A DNA stretch of 64,000 bases from Sunxiuqinia elliptica (GCF_900113005.1 NZ_FONW01000002.1:186001-250000), one strand, 5' to 3'; shown: positions 31,617 to 40,930, counted from the stretch's first letter. Program-made: numbers and translations. Notes: generated from the sequence alone by a model not told the origin.

Positions 31617-33422
31617 TTATTTTTTTGATGGATCTTCCTGTGGAAGGGTGAAGTAAAAAATACAGCCTTCCCCGGGAATGGCATTGCTTAATACGCCGAC
31701 ATCGCCTCCCAGCTTTTCTATAATCCGTTTCACAATTGATAAGCCAAGTCCGGTACCTTCAATGTGCGTTTGATTAAATCGTTCGTATTTCTGAAAGAGC
31801 TTTTGTTGTTTGTCCTTGGTCAGTCCGTTACCATTGTCTTTGATCCAATAGCGGATTTTTTTTTCAGAATAGAACAGCGTTGAGCCCAACTCAATAACCG
31901 GTGGTTTTCCTCCATACTTAACGGCATTGCTTAAAAAATTCACCCAGACTTCTTCAATCCAAGGGCCATAGCCGTATGCGGATGGCCAGTCATCTGGTTT
32001 TATGATTGTTGCCTTGGAGGTTTTGATCATATCTTCGATACGCTTTTCACTCTCTTCAAAGATTTTTTGCATATCTATTCGTTCCATTCTTACATCTTGC
32101 TGGCGAACGCTAGCCAGAGTGAGTAGCTCTTTGATGACGTGAAAAGATTTATTGGCTGATAGCTTTATCAGACTGATAATCTCTTCCAGATTTTCGTGGT
32201 TTTTACTGTCAATTTCGTACTGAAGTAAATCTGTTGAAGTGACAATTGCTCCAATAACATTGTTGAGGTCGTGGGCTACCGTATGATCAAAAGCATCCAG
32301 ATCAGAAATAAGTTTTTCTTTCTCTCTAATTTCTTGCTTGAGTTGCTTATTGGCTTTGCTGATGGTTTGTTCGTAAATCGTTTTCTCGGTGATATCCCGA
32401 AAAATGACAAGTCGCCCAGAGAGATTATTTTGATGGTCATAAAGTGACGAAATACGCATATCCATGAAATGATTTTGCCCATCAATAACGGTTTCTAGCT
32501 CCATGGGGGGGATCTCTTTCATTTGGCTCAATTGCTCAATCAGTGAGGTCCGTTTAGGAAAAACATCAATCAAGGGACGTCCAATGATTTCCTCTTTGGG
32601 TTCTCTTATTAGTCTTAGAAAAGCCGGATTAACATCAGCCACGCGTAAGAATTTATCGATGACTAGAATGCCATCAGGAATGGTATCCAGCAGTTTGTTT
32701 CGGGCGAATGGAATGAGGTCAAACGTTCCGTAACGAATATTGATATAGGAAAGCATGATTCCTGAAAAAACAAAAAAGATAGGCGTCCAGTCAAAGCCTG
32801 GGATGGGGCTTGTATCAAACACATACATCATATTTCCAATCACAGGAAATATACAGGCTGTAATTATTAAAGCAATTTGTACCTGGAAGTTCTCTGGAAA
32901 TTTAAATACTAAGGGGACAATGTTGGCAATGCTCAATATTAAAAGGAAGTAGTTAAATGCAAACACCATCCAAAATAAGATACCATATTGATAAATGGTC
33001 GTATTGTAATCTGTTGATATTGAATAGGACTGCCAGTGAAGATGATGATAGTCGTTGGTTGCCACTCCAACCATAAATAGAATGGCAATTGCTGGCAGGC
33101 TGTATCGAATGAACCGTTTTAGCTTATGTTGTTTGTTGGCAAAATGTAAGCTGAAAAAATAGAAAAAGACGGGGGCAAAGACAATTCCAATGTAAGAGAA
33201 TTTCGACCAAAATATTTTTAAGTCAATCTCGGTGGCGGCATATTCAAGGCCATAAAAGAAAGCCCATAAAGCAGTTGAAAACTGCATTAATGACAAGAAA
33301 AGTGTACCCGGATTTTTTCGGTATTTCAGCAAGTAGAAGCTTATCAGCAAACCCGCAAGCCCTGAAAATAGGAGAACGAGCAATAATGGCGAAATAAGGT
33401 ATGTACCAATCTCGTGCTTCAT
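31617..33422 (-). CDS. membrane histidine kinase (7TM-PAS-HisKA-HATPase), orphan
   Basis: A 601-residue sensor kinase. Residues 1-230 form about seven membrane helices of the 7TM histidine-kinase sensor type. Residues ~240-345 are a PAS domain (LDTIPDGILVIDKFLRVADVNPAFL), then a coiled-coil linker. The phosphoacceptor His is H384 (FDHTVAHDLNNVIGAI), and the ATPase domain has NFLSNAVKYGG, IKDNGNGLTKDK and GTGLGLSIVKRIIEKLGGDV. The protein lacks a receiver domain and no response regulator gene is adjacent, so its partner is unknown. The start at 33422 gives the usual short N-terminus before the first helix. Confidence 0.9.
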   Translation of the reverse strand: MKHEIGTYLISPLLLVLLFSGLAGLLISFYLLKYRKNPGTLFLSLMQFSTALWAFFYGLEYAATEIDLKIFWSKFSYIGIVFAPVFFYFFSLHFANKQHKLKRFIRYSLPAIAILFMVGVATNDYHHLHWQSYSISTDYNTTIYQYGILFWMVFAFNYFLLILSIANIVPLVFKFPENFQVQIALIITACIFPVIGNMMYVFDTSPIPGFDWTPIFFVFSGIMLSYINIRYGTFDLIPFARNKLLDTIPDGILVIDKFLRVADVNPAFLRLIREPKEEIIGRPLIDVFPKRTSLIEQLSQMKEIPPMELETVIDGQNHFMDMRISSLYDHQNNLSGRLVIFRDITEKTIYEQTISKANKQLKQEIREKEKLISDLDAFDHTVAHDLNNVIGAIVTSTDLLQYEIDSKNHENLEEIISLIKLSANKSFHVIKELLTLASVRQQDVRMERIDMQKIFEESEKRIEDMIKTSKATIIKPDDWPSAYGYGPWIEEVWVNFLSNAVKYGGKPPVIELGSTLFYSEKKIRYWIKDNGNGLTKDKQQKLFQKYERFNQTHIEGTGLGLSIVKRIIEKLGGDVGVLSNAIPGEGCIFYFTLPQEDPSKK

Positions 33423-33469
33423 TGGTTGTAATTAGCAATTGTGAAGATACAAAACTTTAGAGGATAAAC

Positions 33470-34033
33470 TCAAAAGAAGGGGAGATGTTCAACCAAAATT
33501 TTTGTTCCGATTGATACGAGAATGGCGCCCCCTGCAAGTTCTGCATAGCGACTGATATGAGGGCCAGTCTTTTTGCCAATAAGAATTCCAGTCATGGAAG
33601 CAAAGTAGGTGGTTGATCCGATGATCAAAATGGCAATTAAAATTTTTGATAGAAGGTTGGCAACACTGAAGCCAACCGCAAAAGCATCGACACTTGTTGC
33701 TAGCCCCAGAAAAAATGCTACACGAAAGTGGAGGGGATTTGAGATGCTCTCTGTCTCTGTTTTGTTGAGGCTGTCATAAATCATTTTGCCTCCAATTCCT
33801 GCTAGCAAGACAAACGAAATCCAGTGGTCGATAGGAGCAATGAAATTTCTAACGTTACTTTCAAGAATCCAGCCCAGCAGCGGCATTACTGCTTGAAATA
33901 TGGCTAAGATAATGGCCAATTTGGAAGCTTGTAAAAAATCTATTCTGGGCACGCTTAGTCCACTGATTAGTGAAACTGCAAATGAATCAAAAGATAAGCC
34001 AATGGCAAGTATTGTGAGCGTTATATAATCCAT
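33470..34033 (-). CDS. mntP: manganese efflux pump MntP
   Basis: Small inner-membrane exporter that removes excess Mn2+. The 187-residue protein has six predicted helices in two inverted halves. Family signs are GLSFDSFAVSLISGL in helix 1 (conserved Asp), GIGGKMIYDSL, LGLATSVDAFAVGFSVAN in the middle helix (second conserved Asp), and the last helices GILIGKKTGPHISRYAELAGGAILVSIGTKIL. Mn-sensing riboswitches (yybP-ykoY) are known for this gene in other phyla; none is seen here. It is 33 bases downstream of the acyltransferase gene on the minus strand. Confidence 0.92.
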   Translation of the reverse strand: MDYITLTILAIGLSFDSFAVSLISGLSVPRIDFLQASKLAIILAIFQAVMPLLGWILESNVRNFIAPIDHWISFVLLAGIGGKMIYDSLNKTETESISNPLHFRVAFFLGLATSVDAFAVGFSVANLLSKILIAILIIGSTTYFASMTGILIGKKTGPHISRYAELAGGAILVSIGTKILVEHLPFF

Positions 34034-34066
34034 TTTTTCAAAATTCGCTGCAAAGCTATAAAAAAA

Positions 34067-35404
34067 TCAGAAGTTAACTATTTTGATCATTTGTTCTTTT
34101 AGTATTTCTTTTTTGTGCTTTAAATCATTTAGTTCTTGCGGATGTTTCTTCGAGAAAATGAACCATTGGATTCGAGCCATTAGTATTTTACCCCAGGCGA
34201 AGGAGAGGAAAGAAAGCTTGCCTCCCAGTAAAAAGCTTATAAGGATAAGTAAAGCAATTGGTAAGCTATTAAATAAGTAGAGGGATAGGACTGTAATAAT
34301 TAACGAGCTGATGGAATAGAGGATCAACCCCGAAACAAAATGAAATGTGCTGTAAAAAGCTGGATCTTTTATGTTTTTTTGAATGAAGTGTCGGGGAATG
34401 CTGAAAGGGATGATGTGAAAAATTAATCCGACAAAGATTAGAGGCGTTAGGATAATGCCTAGCAGGCTTTGAAGGATGGTGTTTATTCCCTTGGTTTGTT
34501 TTTCAAGTAAATCGACTGGAAAAGATTTTGAGTCCAGCGTAGCACGGATCTCATCAATTTGTCGGTGAATATCCATCCACATTTCCGGATGTTCTGCTTC
34601 GTGAGTCTCTAGCAAGCCAATAAGTTGCTGGTCACTCATAAAGCGTTCTTTAGCCGTTGGCTCTTTGCTCAGTTGCTTTTGGGCATACTCTCTCCCAAGT
34701 AATTCTCGCAACCATTCATAGTTTTCGTAATGTGTCTTGCTTTTGATGTTGATGGTTAACTGTTCTACACGTTTACTTAGTTCTTCCCGGAGCTGTTTGG
34801 TTGCTAAAAGAGGATTGGTTTCATACTGTTTCTTGTAATCTTTCAGATTGATTGGAGAGCCGTAGTTTACAAGAAGTTCACGGTTGAAATGCCAGTAATG
34901 ACTGTAATAAATACCCACAGGAATAATTTGAAGCTGTAGCTTGAAATTATTTTTTGATTCAGCCAGGAAAGCAATTCGAGGGACAGCTTTCTTGTGCGGA
35001 AGCATTTGTCTTTTGCCGGAGTGAGCTGCTTCGGGAAATAAACCCAATTGTTTTTTATGTTCCAACACATCGATAGCTTGACTGAAAATTTTCTCGTTTT
35101 CGCCAAGGTTTTCTTTGCCATCGCGAATGCGGTATACGGGCATTATTTTAAGAAAGTGAAGAATTGGACGAACGAGTTTCATTTTAAAGATATCGGCACG
35201 GGCCAGCCATACAGGTTGCATGGGCGTGGTACATAAAACGGCTAAGGGATCCATTAGTGCATTCTGGTGGTTGGGCGCAAATATCAGTGGGTGGCTTTTG
35301 CTTAGGTGTTGTTTCCCAATAATGGTAATTCGTTTATGGCTAATCCAAAACGCAAAACGAACCACTTGTTTGAGTATCGCATATCCCAGAGACCATTTTT
35401 TCAT
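34067..35404 (-). CDS. membrane phospholipid acyltransferase (PlsC-like)
   Basis: A 445-residue protein with an N-terminal lysophospholipid acyltransferase domain. The catalytic His-Asp pair lies in FAPNHQNALMDPLAVL, the glycerophosphate loop in LFPEAAHSGKRQM, and PVGIYYSHYWHFNRELLVNYG is a later domain motif. The C-terminal third has four hydrophobic segments (e.g. LLGIILTPLIFVGLIFHII). The frame opens at 35482, inside the next gene, so ATG at 35404 (MKKWSLGYAIL) is chosen. The acyl acceptor could be lysophosphatidate or another glycerol phosphate; its larger size and helices differ from PlsC of 240 residues. Confidence 0.85.
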   Translation of the reverse strand: MKKWSLGYAILKQVVRFAFWISHKRITIIGKQHLSKSHPLIFAPNHQNALMDPLAVLCTTPMQPVWLARADIFKMKLVRPILHFLKIMPVYRIRDGKENLGENEKIFSQAIDVLEHKKQLGLFPEAAHSGKRQMLPHKKAVPRIAFLAESKNNFKLQLQIIPVGIYYSHYWHFNRELLVNYGSPINLKDYKKQYETNPLLATKQLREELSKRVEQLTINIKSKTHYENYEWLRELLGREYAQKQLSKEPTAKERFMSDQQLIGLLETHEAEHPEMWMDIHRQIDEIRATLDSKSFPVDLLEKQTKGINTILQSLLGIILTPLIFVGLIFHIIPFSIPRHFIQKNIKDPAFYSTFHFVSGLILYSISSLIITVLSLYLFNSLPIALLILISFLLGGKLSFLSFAWGKILMARIQWFIFSKKHPQELNDLKHKKEILKEQMIKIVNF

Positions 35405-35474
35405 TGTACAAGCTATTTGTTTTTGGTTGGCGGCTAACTTAGCTAATTTGTTCCAATTCTGCAGAGGGTGGTAA

Positions 35475-36422
35475 TCAGGCAAACAGCGGTTTCCTGGACC
35501 ATAAACTGGCCATGGTTAACCCACTTAGGATATGCCAAATTCCCCACCACGCAGCAATAACAGCCATCCCTCCAAGTTCGAGTTCAGGGGGAAAGATTTT
35601 GGGATTGAACATCAACGCTAAAGCAAGGCCCGAATTTTGAATTCCTGTTTCAATCGTAATTGTTCGGCGGTCAACTCTTGGGCGTTTCATCAGGGTGCTG
35701 AAAAGAAAGCCGGTTGCCAGCGCCAGTGCATTGTGCATCAGAACAATAAAGAAGACTAAGTGCACAAAACGTTTAAAATGATCGAAATTGGCTGATAGCA
35801 TGGCTATTACCATGATAATGAAGAACAGCAGTGATGCCGTTTTTAACGGCTTGATGATTTTTGCTGTTGTTTTGGGATAGCGCGACGCAAAAAGGATACC
35901 GGCAATAACAGGAAGCCCAAGCAAAATAAAGACCGTTTGAAACATCTGTAGCTGATCAATTTCGAGCGGCCGCATGAGTGATTCAGCAACCCTATTATTG
36001 TGAAATTTTACATATAGGTTGCCCCATATGGAGAAATTTAAGGGAGTCATGAAAATTGCGCTTAACGTTGCAAAAGCCGTTAAACTAACCGATAAAGCAG
36101 CATTGGCTTTAGCCATTGAACTTATGAAATTGGAGATGTTTCCCCCTGGGCAGGAGGCCACTAAAATCATCCCTAATGCAATGGTTGGCGATGGTTTTAC
36201 CAATAGTACCAGTAAAAAGGTTAGTAAAGGAAGTAGGATGAACTGAGCGATGATTCCGGTAATCGCTGACTTTGGTTTTTGAATGATGTCCTTAAAATCA
36301 TCAATCTTAATTCCCAGAGCAACACCAAACATGATGAAGGCTAAGGCAATGTTTAGAAAAAGTAAGCCGGATGGAGAGAAATTCAACCGCACATGATCCA
36401 GCACTTCCATGGAGGAGTTCAT
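35475..36422 (-). CDS. bile acid:sodium symporter family (BASS) transporter
   Basis: A 315-residue membrane protein with about ten helices of the BASS/SBF family, which couples Na+ uptake to import of organic acids. Signs: MFGVALGIKIDDFKDIIQKPKS after the first helix, LVASCPGGNISNFISSMAKANAALSVSLTA in the middle crossover, and TIETGIQNSGLALALMF in the second crossover. Both unwound-helix motifs that bind Na+ and substrate are therefore present. The substrate is probably an organic anion such as pyruvate or pantothenate rather than bile acid. Starts considered: GTG 36431 and ATGs at 36422 and 36410; ATG at 36422 preferred. Confidence 0.85.
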   Translation of the reverse strand: MNSSMEVLDHVRLNFSPSGLLFLNIALAFIMFGVALGIKIDDFKDIIQKPKSAITGIIAQFILLPLLTFLLVLLVKPSPTIALGMILVASCPGGNISNFISSMAKANAALSVSLTAFATLSAIFMTPLNFSIWGNLYVKFHNNRVAESLMRPLEIDQLQMFQTVFILLGLPVIAGILFASRYPKTTAKIIKPLKTASLLFFIIMVIAMLSANFDHFKRFVHLVFFIVLMHNALALATGFLFSTLMKRPRVDRRTITIETGIQNSGLALALMFNPKIFPPELELGGMAVIAAWWGIWHILSGLTMASLWSRKPLFA

Positions 36423-36456
36423 AAGCTTCACTTTAAATCAACGAAGCCCTAAAAGT

Positions 36457-36498
36457 AAAAAACTATTGAAAGAACCTGCTTTCTTTCAATAGTTTTTT
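36457..36498 (-). terminator. terminator of the alkaline phosphatase gene
   Basis: A long stem (AACTATTGAAAGAA with TTCTTTCAATAGTT, extended by A/T pairs) with a 6-base loop and flanking A/T tracts, 31 bases past the stop of the phosphatase gene on the minus strand. Confidence 0.85.
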
Positions 36499-36528
36499 TA
36501 AAAGTTGAGTATCCGAGTATGCTCGGTC

Positions 36529-37677
36529 TTATAGTTCTAACAATTCACTAATTCTTTTTGGAATGTCGGTGTTTTCCATGATGCCAGTGAAATTTTCAGC
36601 ACCGGGGCCAAAAGCAAAGACAGGTACCATTACAGCGGTGTGGCTTCCAGTGGTGTATCCACCTTTTACGTTTTGTTTATTGATATTGCCTTTGTTGATT
36701 CCTAAACCTCCAGTTTCATGGTCGGCGGTAACAATAATCAACGTCTCTTTGTCTTTTGCAGCAAATTCAAGGGCTTTGCCAATACTTTGATCAAAGTCTA
36801 ATACCTCTTCAACAATATAGATGGTGTTGTTTTGGTGCCCACCCCAGTCAATTTGAGACCCTTCAACCATCAAAAAGAATCCATCTTTATTGTTTTTCAA
36901 TAAGCTGATCGCTTTGTCAGTTGCCTTTGGTAACATGCCGTCACGCTCAGGTGCACGTCCATTATGCTCATAAGCAGTAAGTCCTGCCAATTTGCCTTTT
37001 TTAACTTTTTCAATCTTGTTCATGTCCTGAAGCACGGTGTAACCTTTGCTTTCCAATTCGTTAATCAAGTTACGACCGTCTTTACGCTCGGTGAAGTGTT
37101 TGTAGCCGCCACCAATGAAAACGTCAATGTCCGTATTCATAAAATCGGCGGCAATTTCTTCATACATGCTACGTGAAGGCTGGTGGGCAATAAAGGACGC
37201 TGGAGTTGCATGAGTAATGGCTGAGGTTGAAACCAAACCAGTTGCCAAACCTTTTTCTTCAGCTTTTTCCAGCACACTCGGGTGAGCAATGGTATCTTTG
37301 TCAACACCAATCGCACCATTGTATGTTTTGTATCCTGCAGCTAAAGCTGTTCCGCCTGCAGCCGAGTCGGTTACGTAATCACTGGCTGATTGGGTTTTTG
37401 AGAACCCGACATGTTTGAAGTTATCCAGAAAAAGATGTCCTCCATTCGCGGTAATCCCTGCGAAAACCTGGGCAGTACCCATCCCGTCACCAATCATCAA
37501 AATGATGTTTTTGGGTTTTTGCTTCTTGAAGGTAGCTGAGTACGATTTTACATCGTAAGTGCTTGCCCCGTTGTAAATCTTAAGGGAGTCTTCCTTGGAT
37601 AAGGTTTTGTAGTTTTCCTGAGCCAATAAGGGGGCTGCCATTAGGAAAACAAGCAGAACTGATAATATTCTCTTCAT
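36529..37677 (-). CDS. alkaline phosphatase
   Basis: Periplasmic phosphomonoesterase that frees phosphate from organic phosphates. The 382-residue protein has a Sec signal peptide (LSVLLVFLMAAPLLA), IILMIGDGMGTAQVFAG with the first metal ligand, the nucleophile Ser in VTDSAAGGTALAAGYKT, MVEGSQIDWGGHQN, and TADHETGGLG. These fit the PhoA family including Zn/Mg ligands. It has its own terminator and lies between two unrelated minus-strand genes. Control by phosphate starvation is typical but no PhoB-like site was sought with confidence. Confidence 0.95.
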   Translation of the reverse strand: MKRILSVLLVFLMAAPLLAQENYKTLSKEDSLKIYNGASTYDVKSYSATFKKQKPKNIILMIGDGMGTAQVFAGITANGGHLFLDNFKHVGFSKTQSASDYVTDSAAGGTALAAGYKTYNGAIGVDKDTIAHPSVLEKAEEKGLATGLVSTSAITHATPASFIAHQPSRSMYEEIAADFMNTDIDVFIGGGYKHFTERKDGRNLINELESKGYTVLQDMNKIEKVKKGKLAGLTAYEHNGRAPERDGMLPKATDKAISLLKNNKDGFFLMVEGSQIDWGGHQNNTIYIVEEVLDFDQSIGKALEFAAKDKETLIIVTADHETGGLGINKGNINKQNVKGGYTTGSHTAVMVPVFAFGPGAENFTGIMENTDIPKRISELLEL

Positions 37678-37765
37678 TTTAGTAGTTATTTTAGGACGAT
37701 AAAACTAGTCATAAAAATAATAACTGACATTTTCGTCTGTATTAAACTTTGGTTAATGATTGGTT

Positions 37766-38542
37766 TCACTTTCCTCCGTTGTTTTTTAAGTCTTGCAAAC
37801 ACTGGTCCTTTAAGGAAGGTGGGGTGTTCCAGAGGAAATGACCTAAAAATTGACTAGTTTCGGCAGCATAGTACATCAGGCAGTCTTGGTTACTGCAATG
37901 ATGACCATGGGTTGCATCTTGGTGGTTGGTGATCATAGGTGTGCCGTTATTGACCAGTCCTAGCAGGTGGCAAAATTCATGCATTAATACCGTACTTTCA
38001 AGGACCGCTGTTGTTGGTTGATTAAGCCCTCCACTATAGTCTTTAATAGTTTTTCCAAACAAGGCAATGGACGTTGGTCCATAGGCGAGCCCCAGGATTT
38101 TGTTGTCGTCTTTATTACCTGAATAATGGCCATCAGCAACAAAAATCCACACCACAAGTGTCTGTTCCGAGGTTTCGTTGGTTCGATAGGCTTCTTCCAT
38201 TATTTTCAAGGTTTCCAGCGAAAAGTCATCTTCCCCGGGAGATAAAATGGATTTAGCGAAGATTTGTACCCCTTTTTTATGTAATCGTGAATCGATCAAT
38301 GAAAGGAGATGGTATTTGGAAGTATTGGTTGGCTCATAACCTTCAATATAAACGATTTCAACAATCAGCTGGGTATATTTTTCCTCGCTTAAAAAGTCAG
38401 CGGGCTGAATCGAGTTCTCGATTGGTTCTTCTGGCTCTTCTGGTTCCTCGGGTTGAGGATCAGGTTGCGTATGCTCTGTACATCCCACGAATGCACCAAC
38501 GAGCAAAGCCAGTCTCAAAAAGGTCCGAATCCGGGTTATCAT
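37766..38542 (-). CDS. lipoprotein with metzincin-like zinc motif
   Basis: A 258-residue lipoprotein. The signal peptide LALLVGAFVGC is followed by TEHTQPDPQPEEPEEPEEPIEN, an acidic Pro/Glu linker. The core has LESTVLMHEFCHLLGLVNNG, which fits the metzincin zinc-binding pattern HExxHxxGxxNxG, and a downstream MYYAAETSQF could supply the Met-turn (CLMYY). Four Cys/His residues in HHCSNQDCLMYY may form a disulfide. Extracellular metallopeptidase activity is likely; substrate unknown. ATG at 38542 is chosen because it gives a clean lipoprotein signal. Confidence 0.75.
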   Translation of the reverse strand: MITRIRTFLRLALLVGAFVGCTEHTQPDPQPEEPEEPEEPIENSIQPADFLSEEKYTQLIVEIVYIEGYEPTNTSKYHLLSLIDSRLHKKGVQIFAKSILSPGEDDFSLETLKIMEEAYRTNETSEQTLVVWIFVADGHYSGNKDDNKILGLAYGPTSIALFGKTIKDYSGGLNQPTTAVLESTVLMHEFCHLLGLVNNGTPMITNHQDATHGHHCSNQDCLMYYAAETSQFLGHFLWNTPPSLKDQCLQDLKNNGGK

Positions 38543-38674
38543 TTTAGTTGCCTTTAGGTAATGTTTGCATTTAGATAAACTCAGTTTTTGCACAAAAAGT
38601 TTCTGAAAGACGAAATAATCTTTCTTTTTTATAGCTATTTTGGGAATGACTTGGAAATGAGATCTATTTATTGC

Positions 38675-39343
38675 TTAGTGCCACTGATCGGCTTCCCATT
38701 CCTGGCGGTCAAAATCTTCTGCGATGGTGTACTGGATATTTTTTTCGTCGGCTTGGATCTCTAAAATTCCAAGGGTGATAAAATCTGAGAGAACTCGTTC
38801 CGCTTCCCGGTAAGTAATTTGTGCTTTTCGACTAAATGCTGATTGAGAGATCGAACCGTTTTTTTCGAGGTAGTCCAGTAAGAAACGTTCTGTTTCAGAA
38901 TAGCTTAAGAAGATGCCCTGACTTCTTTTTTGCTTTTTCCAAACTTCAATCATGACTTTGTTAGCTAGCTTGTTTTCGTCATCTTTTCTGAAGTAGGCCA
39001 GCCACTTCCCTTGGTCATTCTTGGCAAAATGAGGTTTGTTGGAGCTTGACTCAATGATGACCTCAAGCACTGTTTTGTTTTCAATAAAATGCTGCCTGGT
39101 ATCAAAATCAATGGGTGGCTTGCTGAATATTTTTGCCGCTGATTCGACCATGTAATATTCTTCTTCCGATCGCACGCCGGCAATGTTGCCATTGTCTTTA
39201 ACTCCAATGAGCAATCGACCTCCATCGGTGTTGGCAAAGGCGACCAGTGATTTTGCGATTTTTTTTGAATCGCTGATGCAGTATTTAAAATCCTGTTGTT
39301 GGTGTTCACCTTCCAGAATTAACTTTTGCAGGTATTGACTCAT
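38675..39343 (-). CDS. AlbA_2-type ATP-binding / Schlafen-like protein
   Basis: A 222-residue protein. Residues 1-120 are an AlbA_2 (Schlafen-like) domain: HQQQDFKYCISDSKKIAKSLVAFANTDGGRLLIGVKDNGNIAGV, with the conserved Glu/Asp and Gly-rich loop. The C-terminal part is a winged helix (FLLDYLEKNGSISQSAFSRKAQITYREAERVL). Such proteins occur as regulators or ATP-binding proteins, with no single known job. The gene is 50 bases from the Er-VIT gene on the same strand. Function unknown. Confidence 0.8.
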   Translation of the reverse strand: MSQYLQKLILEGEHQQQDFKYCISDSKKIAKSLVAFANTDGGRLLIGVKDNGNIAGVRSEEEYYMVESAAKIFSKPPIDFDTRQHFIENKTVLEVIIESSSNKPHFAKNDQGKWLAYFRKDDENKLANKVMIEVWKKQKRSQGIFLSYSETERFLLDYLEKNGSISQSAFSRKAQITYREAERVLSDFITLGILEIQADEKNIQYTIAEDFDRQEWEADQWH

Positions 39344-39389
39344 GCCCTTTCTCCGTTTTTCAAATCAACAAGCTGTATGGTGGAATGTT

Positions 39390-40271
39390 TTAGACTTCGA
39401 TGCCAAATGCAACACGCACTAAATAGCCCAGTCCGAATGAAATTAGCCCGACAACGGTACTGAGAACCACCATCTCCAGGAAACGCTTTCGGAATGGTTG
39501 ATCGTTGGCAATGGATATGTAATAGCTATAAACAAAAACCACAAAAACAGAATCGAGCACAGCAACGAGCAAGGCTGTAAATGGCGATGCAAACAGGAGG
39601 TAGGGGGCTACCAGAAAAACAACAGCAACGATATAGGCCAGCCCGGTAAACAGAGCCGATTTTACGGCACCTGCGTCGTTCCCTTCCGATTTATTTGAAA
39701 GATATTCGGACGAAGACATTGAAAGTGCACCTGCAATCCCCGCAATAATTCCGGCTAAAGCAACAAGTTTGGTATTTTGCAGCGCAAACGTAAGTCCGGC
39801 CAGTGTTCCCAAAATCTCAACTAAAGCATCATTTAAGCCTAACACTATCGAACCGATGTATTCTAATTTGTCTTCCTTTAAAATATTGATCAGCTCTTCT
39901 TCGTGGTCGTTCTCCTCCTTGCTGATGGTTGCTGCTTCCGGAATTTCGTGAGCAATCTCGGCATAATTGATTCGGGCGCTTTCTTCCCCTTTTTCCATCA
40001 ATTTGATGCCAAAGGTGATGCCGAACAAACGAGAAATCCAGTAAAACTTAAACATATCCCATCGGCTCGGGCTCACTTCACGTCCGGTATATTTTTTCCA
40101 GATGTTGTAATGTTTCAGTTCGTCTTGGGCAATGGCATTCAACACTTGGCTGTTGTGCTTGTCCTTGAGCTTTTTAGCCAGACGCTGATAAATATGGTAT
40201 TCTGTAATCTCATTGCGCTGAGCAATAATTAACTGCTGGCGCACTTCCGGAGAAATTGGTTTACGTTCCAT
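39390..40271 (-). CDS. Er-VIT iron/manganese transporter (ferritin-like domain fused to VIT)
   Basis: A 293-residue fusion of an N-terminal erythrin-like four-helix bundle (residues 1-120: EITEYHIYQRLAKK, AIAQDELKHYNIWKKY, with ExxH-type metal sites) and a C-terminal VIT/CCC1-like transporter with five helices (LGLNDALVEILGTLAGLTFAL, MSSSEYLSNKSEGND, and YYISIANDQPFRKRF). The same architecture is known from MbfA, an iron exporter in alphaproteobacteria. It probably exports Fe2+ or Mn2+ when levels are high. It overlaps closely with the GNAT gene (3 bases apart). Confidence 0.85.
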   Translation of the reverse strand: MERKPISPEVRQQLIIAQRNEITEYHIYQRLAKKLKDKHNSQVLNAIAQDELKHYNIWKKYTGREVSPSRWDMFKFYWISRLFGITFGIKLMEKGEESARINYAEIAHEIPEAATISKEENDHEEELINILKEDKLEYIGSIVLGLNDALVEILGTLAGLTFALQNTKLVALAGIIAGIAGALSMSSSEYLSNKSEGNDAGAVKSALFTGLAYIVAVVFLVAPYLLFASPFTALLVAVLDSVFVVFVYSYYISIANDQPFRKRFLEMVVLSTVVGLISFGLGYLVRVAFGIEV

Positions 40272-40274
40272 GGG

Positions 40275-40724
40275 TTATTCTTTAAGCCATTCAAAAAGCT
40301 GATAATGCTCGGCAGTCATGCCGAGTTTCTGATAAACTTGTTGCGCCCGAGTATTGGTTTGGTCAACATAGAGTCGGATGCCCTTCAGTTGGTCATTCTG
40401 TTCAACGAGCTGTTGAATGTGCTGGTACATTTTTTTATAAACACCGTTTCCGCGTTCTTCTGGAACAACATAAACAGATTGAATCCAAAGAACGGTACCG
40501 TTGCGCCAATCGCTCCATTCAAAGGTGGTTAACAGCGAGGCAATCACTTGTCCCTTTTTCTCGGCAAGGTAATAGGTGCCTTTGCTTGGATCGTCGAAAA
40601 CCTTGGCTACCCCTAAATCAACAGTTGGTTTGTCTAGTTGAAGGTCTTCAGTTTCCAAAGCCATAGCCAACTGAAACGTTGCAATGCTTGGAGCATCCTC
40701 TTTTTTTGCTTCGCGGATAATCAT
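40275..40724 (-). CDS. GNAT family N-acetyltransferase
   Basis: A 149-residue acetyltransferase: N-terminal IREAKKEDAPSIATFQLAMA, the central YYLAEKKGQVIASLLTTFEWSDW, the acetyl-CoA loop VYVVPEERGNGVYKKMYQ, and LYVDQTNTRAQQVYQKLGM near the end. ATG at 40724 is chosen because it gives the usual IIREA N-terminus; a longer start at 40799 would add 25 residues with no family match. The substrate is unknown. It shares a strand with, and lies three bases upstream of, the Er-VIT gene, so the two are likely co-transcribed. Confidence 0.85.
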   Translation of the reverse strand: MIIREAKKEDAPSIATFQLAMALETEDLQLDKPTVDLGVAKVFDDPSKGTYYLAEKKGQVIASLLTTFEWSDWRNGTVLWIQSVYVVPEERGNGVYKKMYQHIQQLVEQNDQLKGIRLYVDQTNTRAQQVYQKLGMTAEHYQLFEWLKE

Positions 40725-40930
40725 TTTAGGATGGAAAATTTGATGGTTATAAATTGTAAAAGTAGCTTTATTGCCTATTTTAGTTATTGTATCGTTCATC
40801 GATTTCTTATCGTTGTCTGATGTTTAGTAGCTCTCAATCCAGATAAACGGCTCGAGATTAAAATGCTACCAATGTTTGACAGTCTGAGATTTGAAAATCT
40901 AACGATCTGTTATCTTAAAGATTTTGTTTT

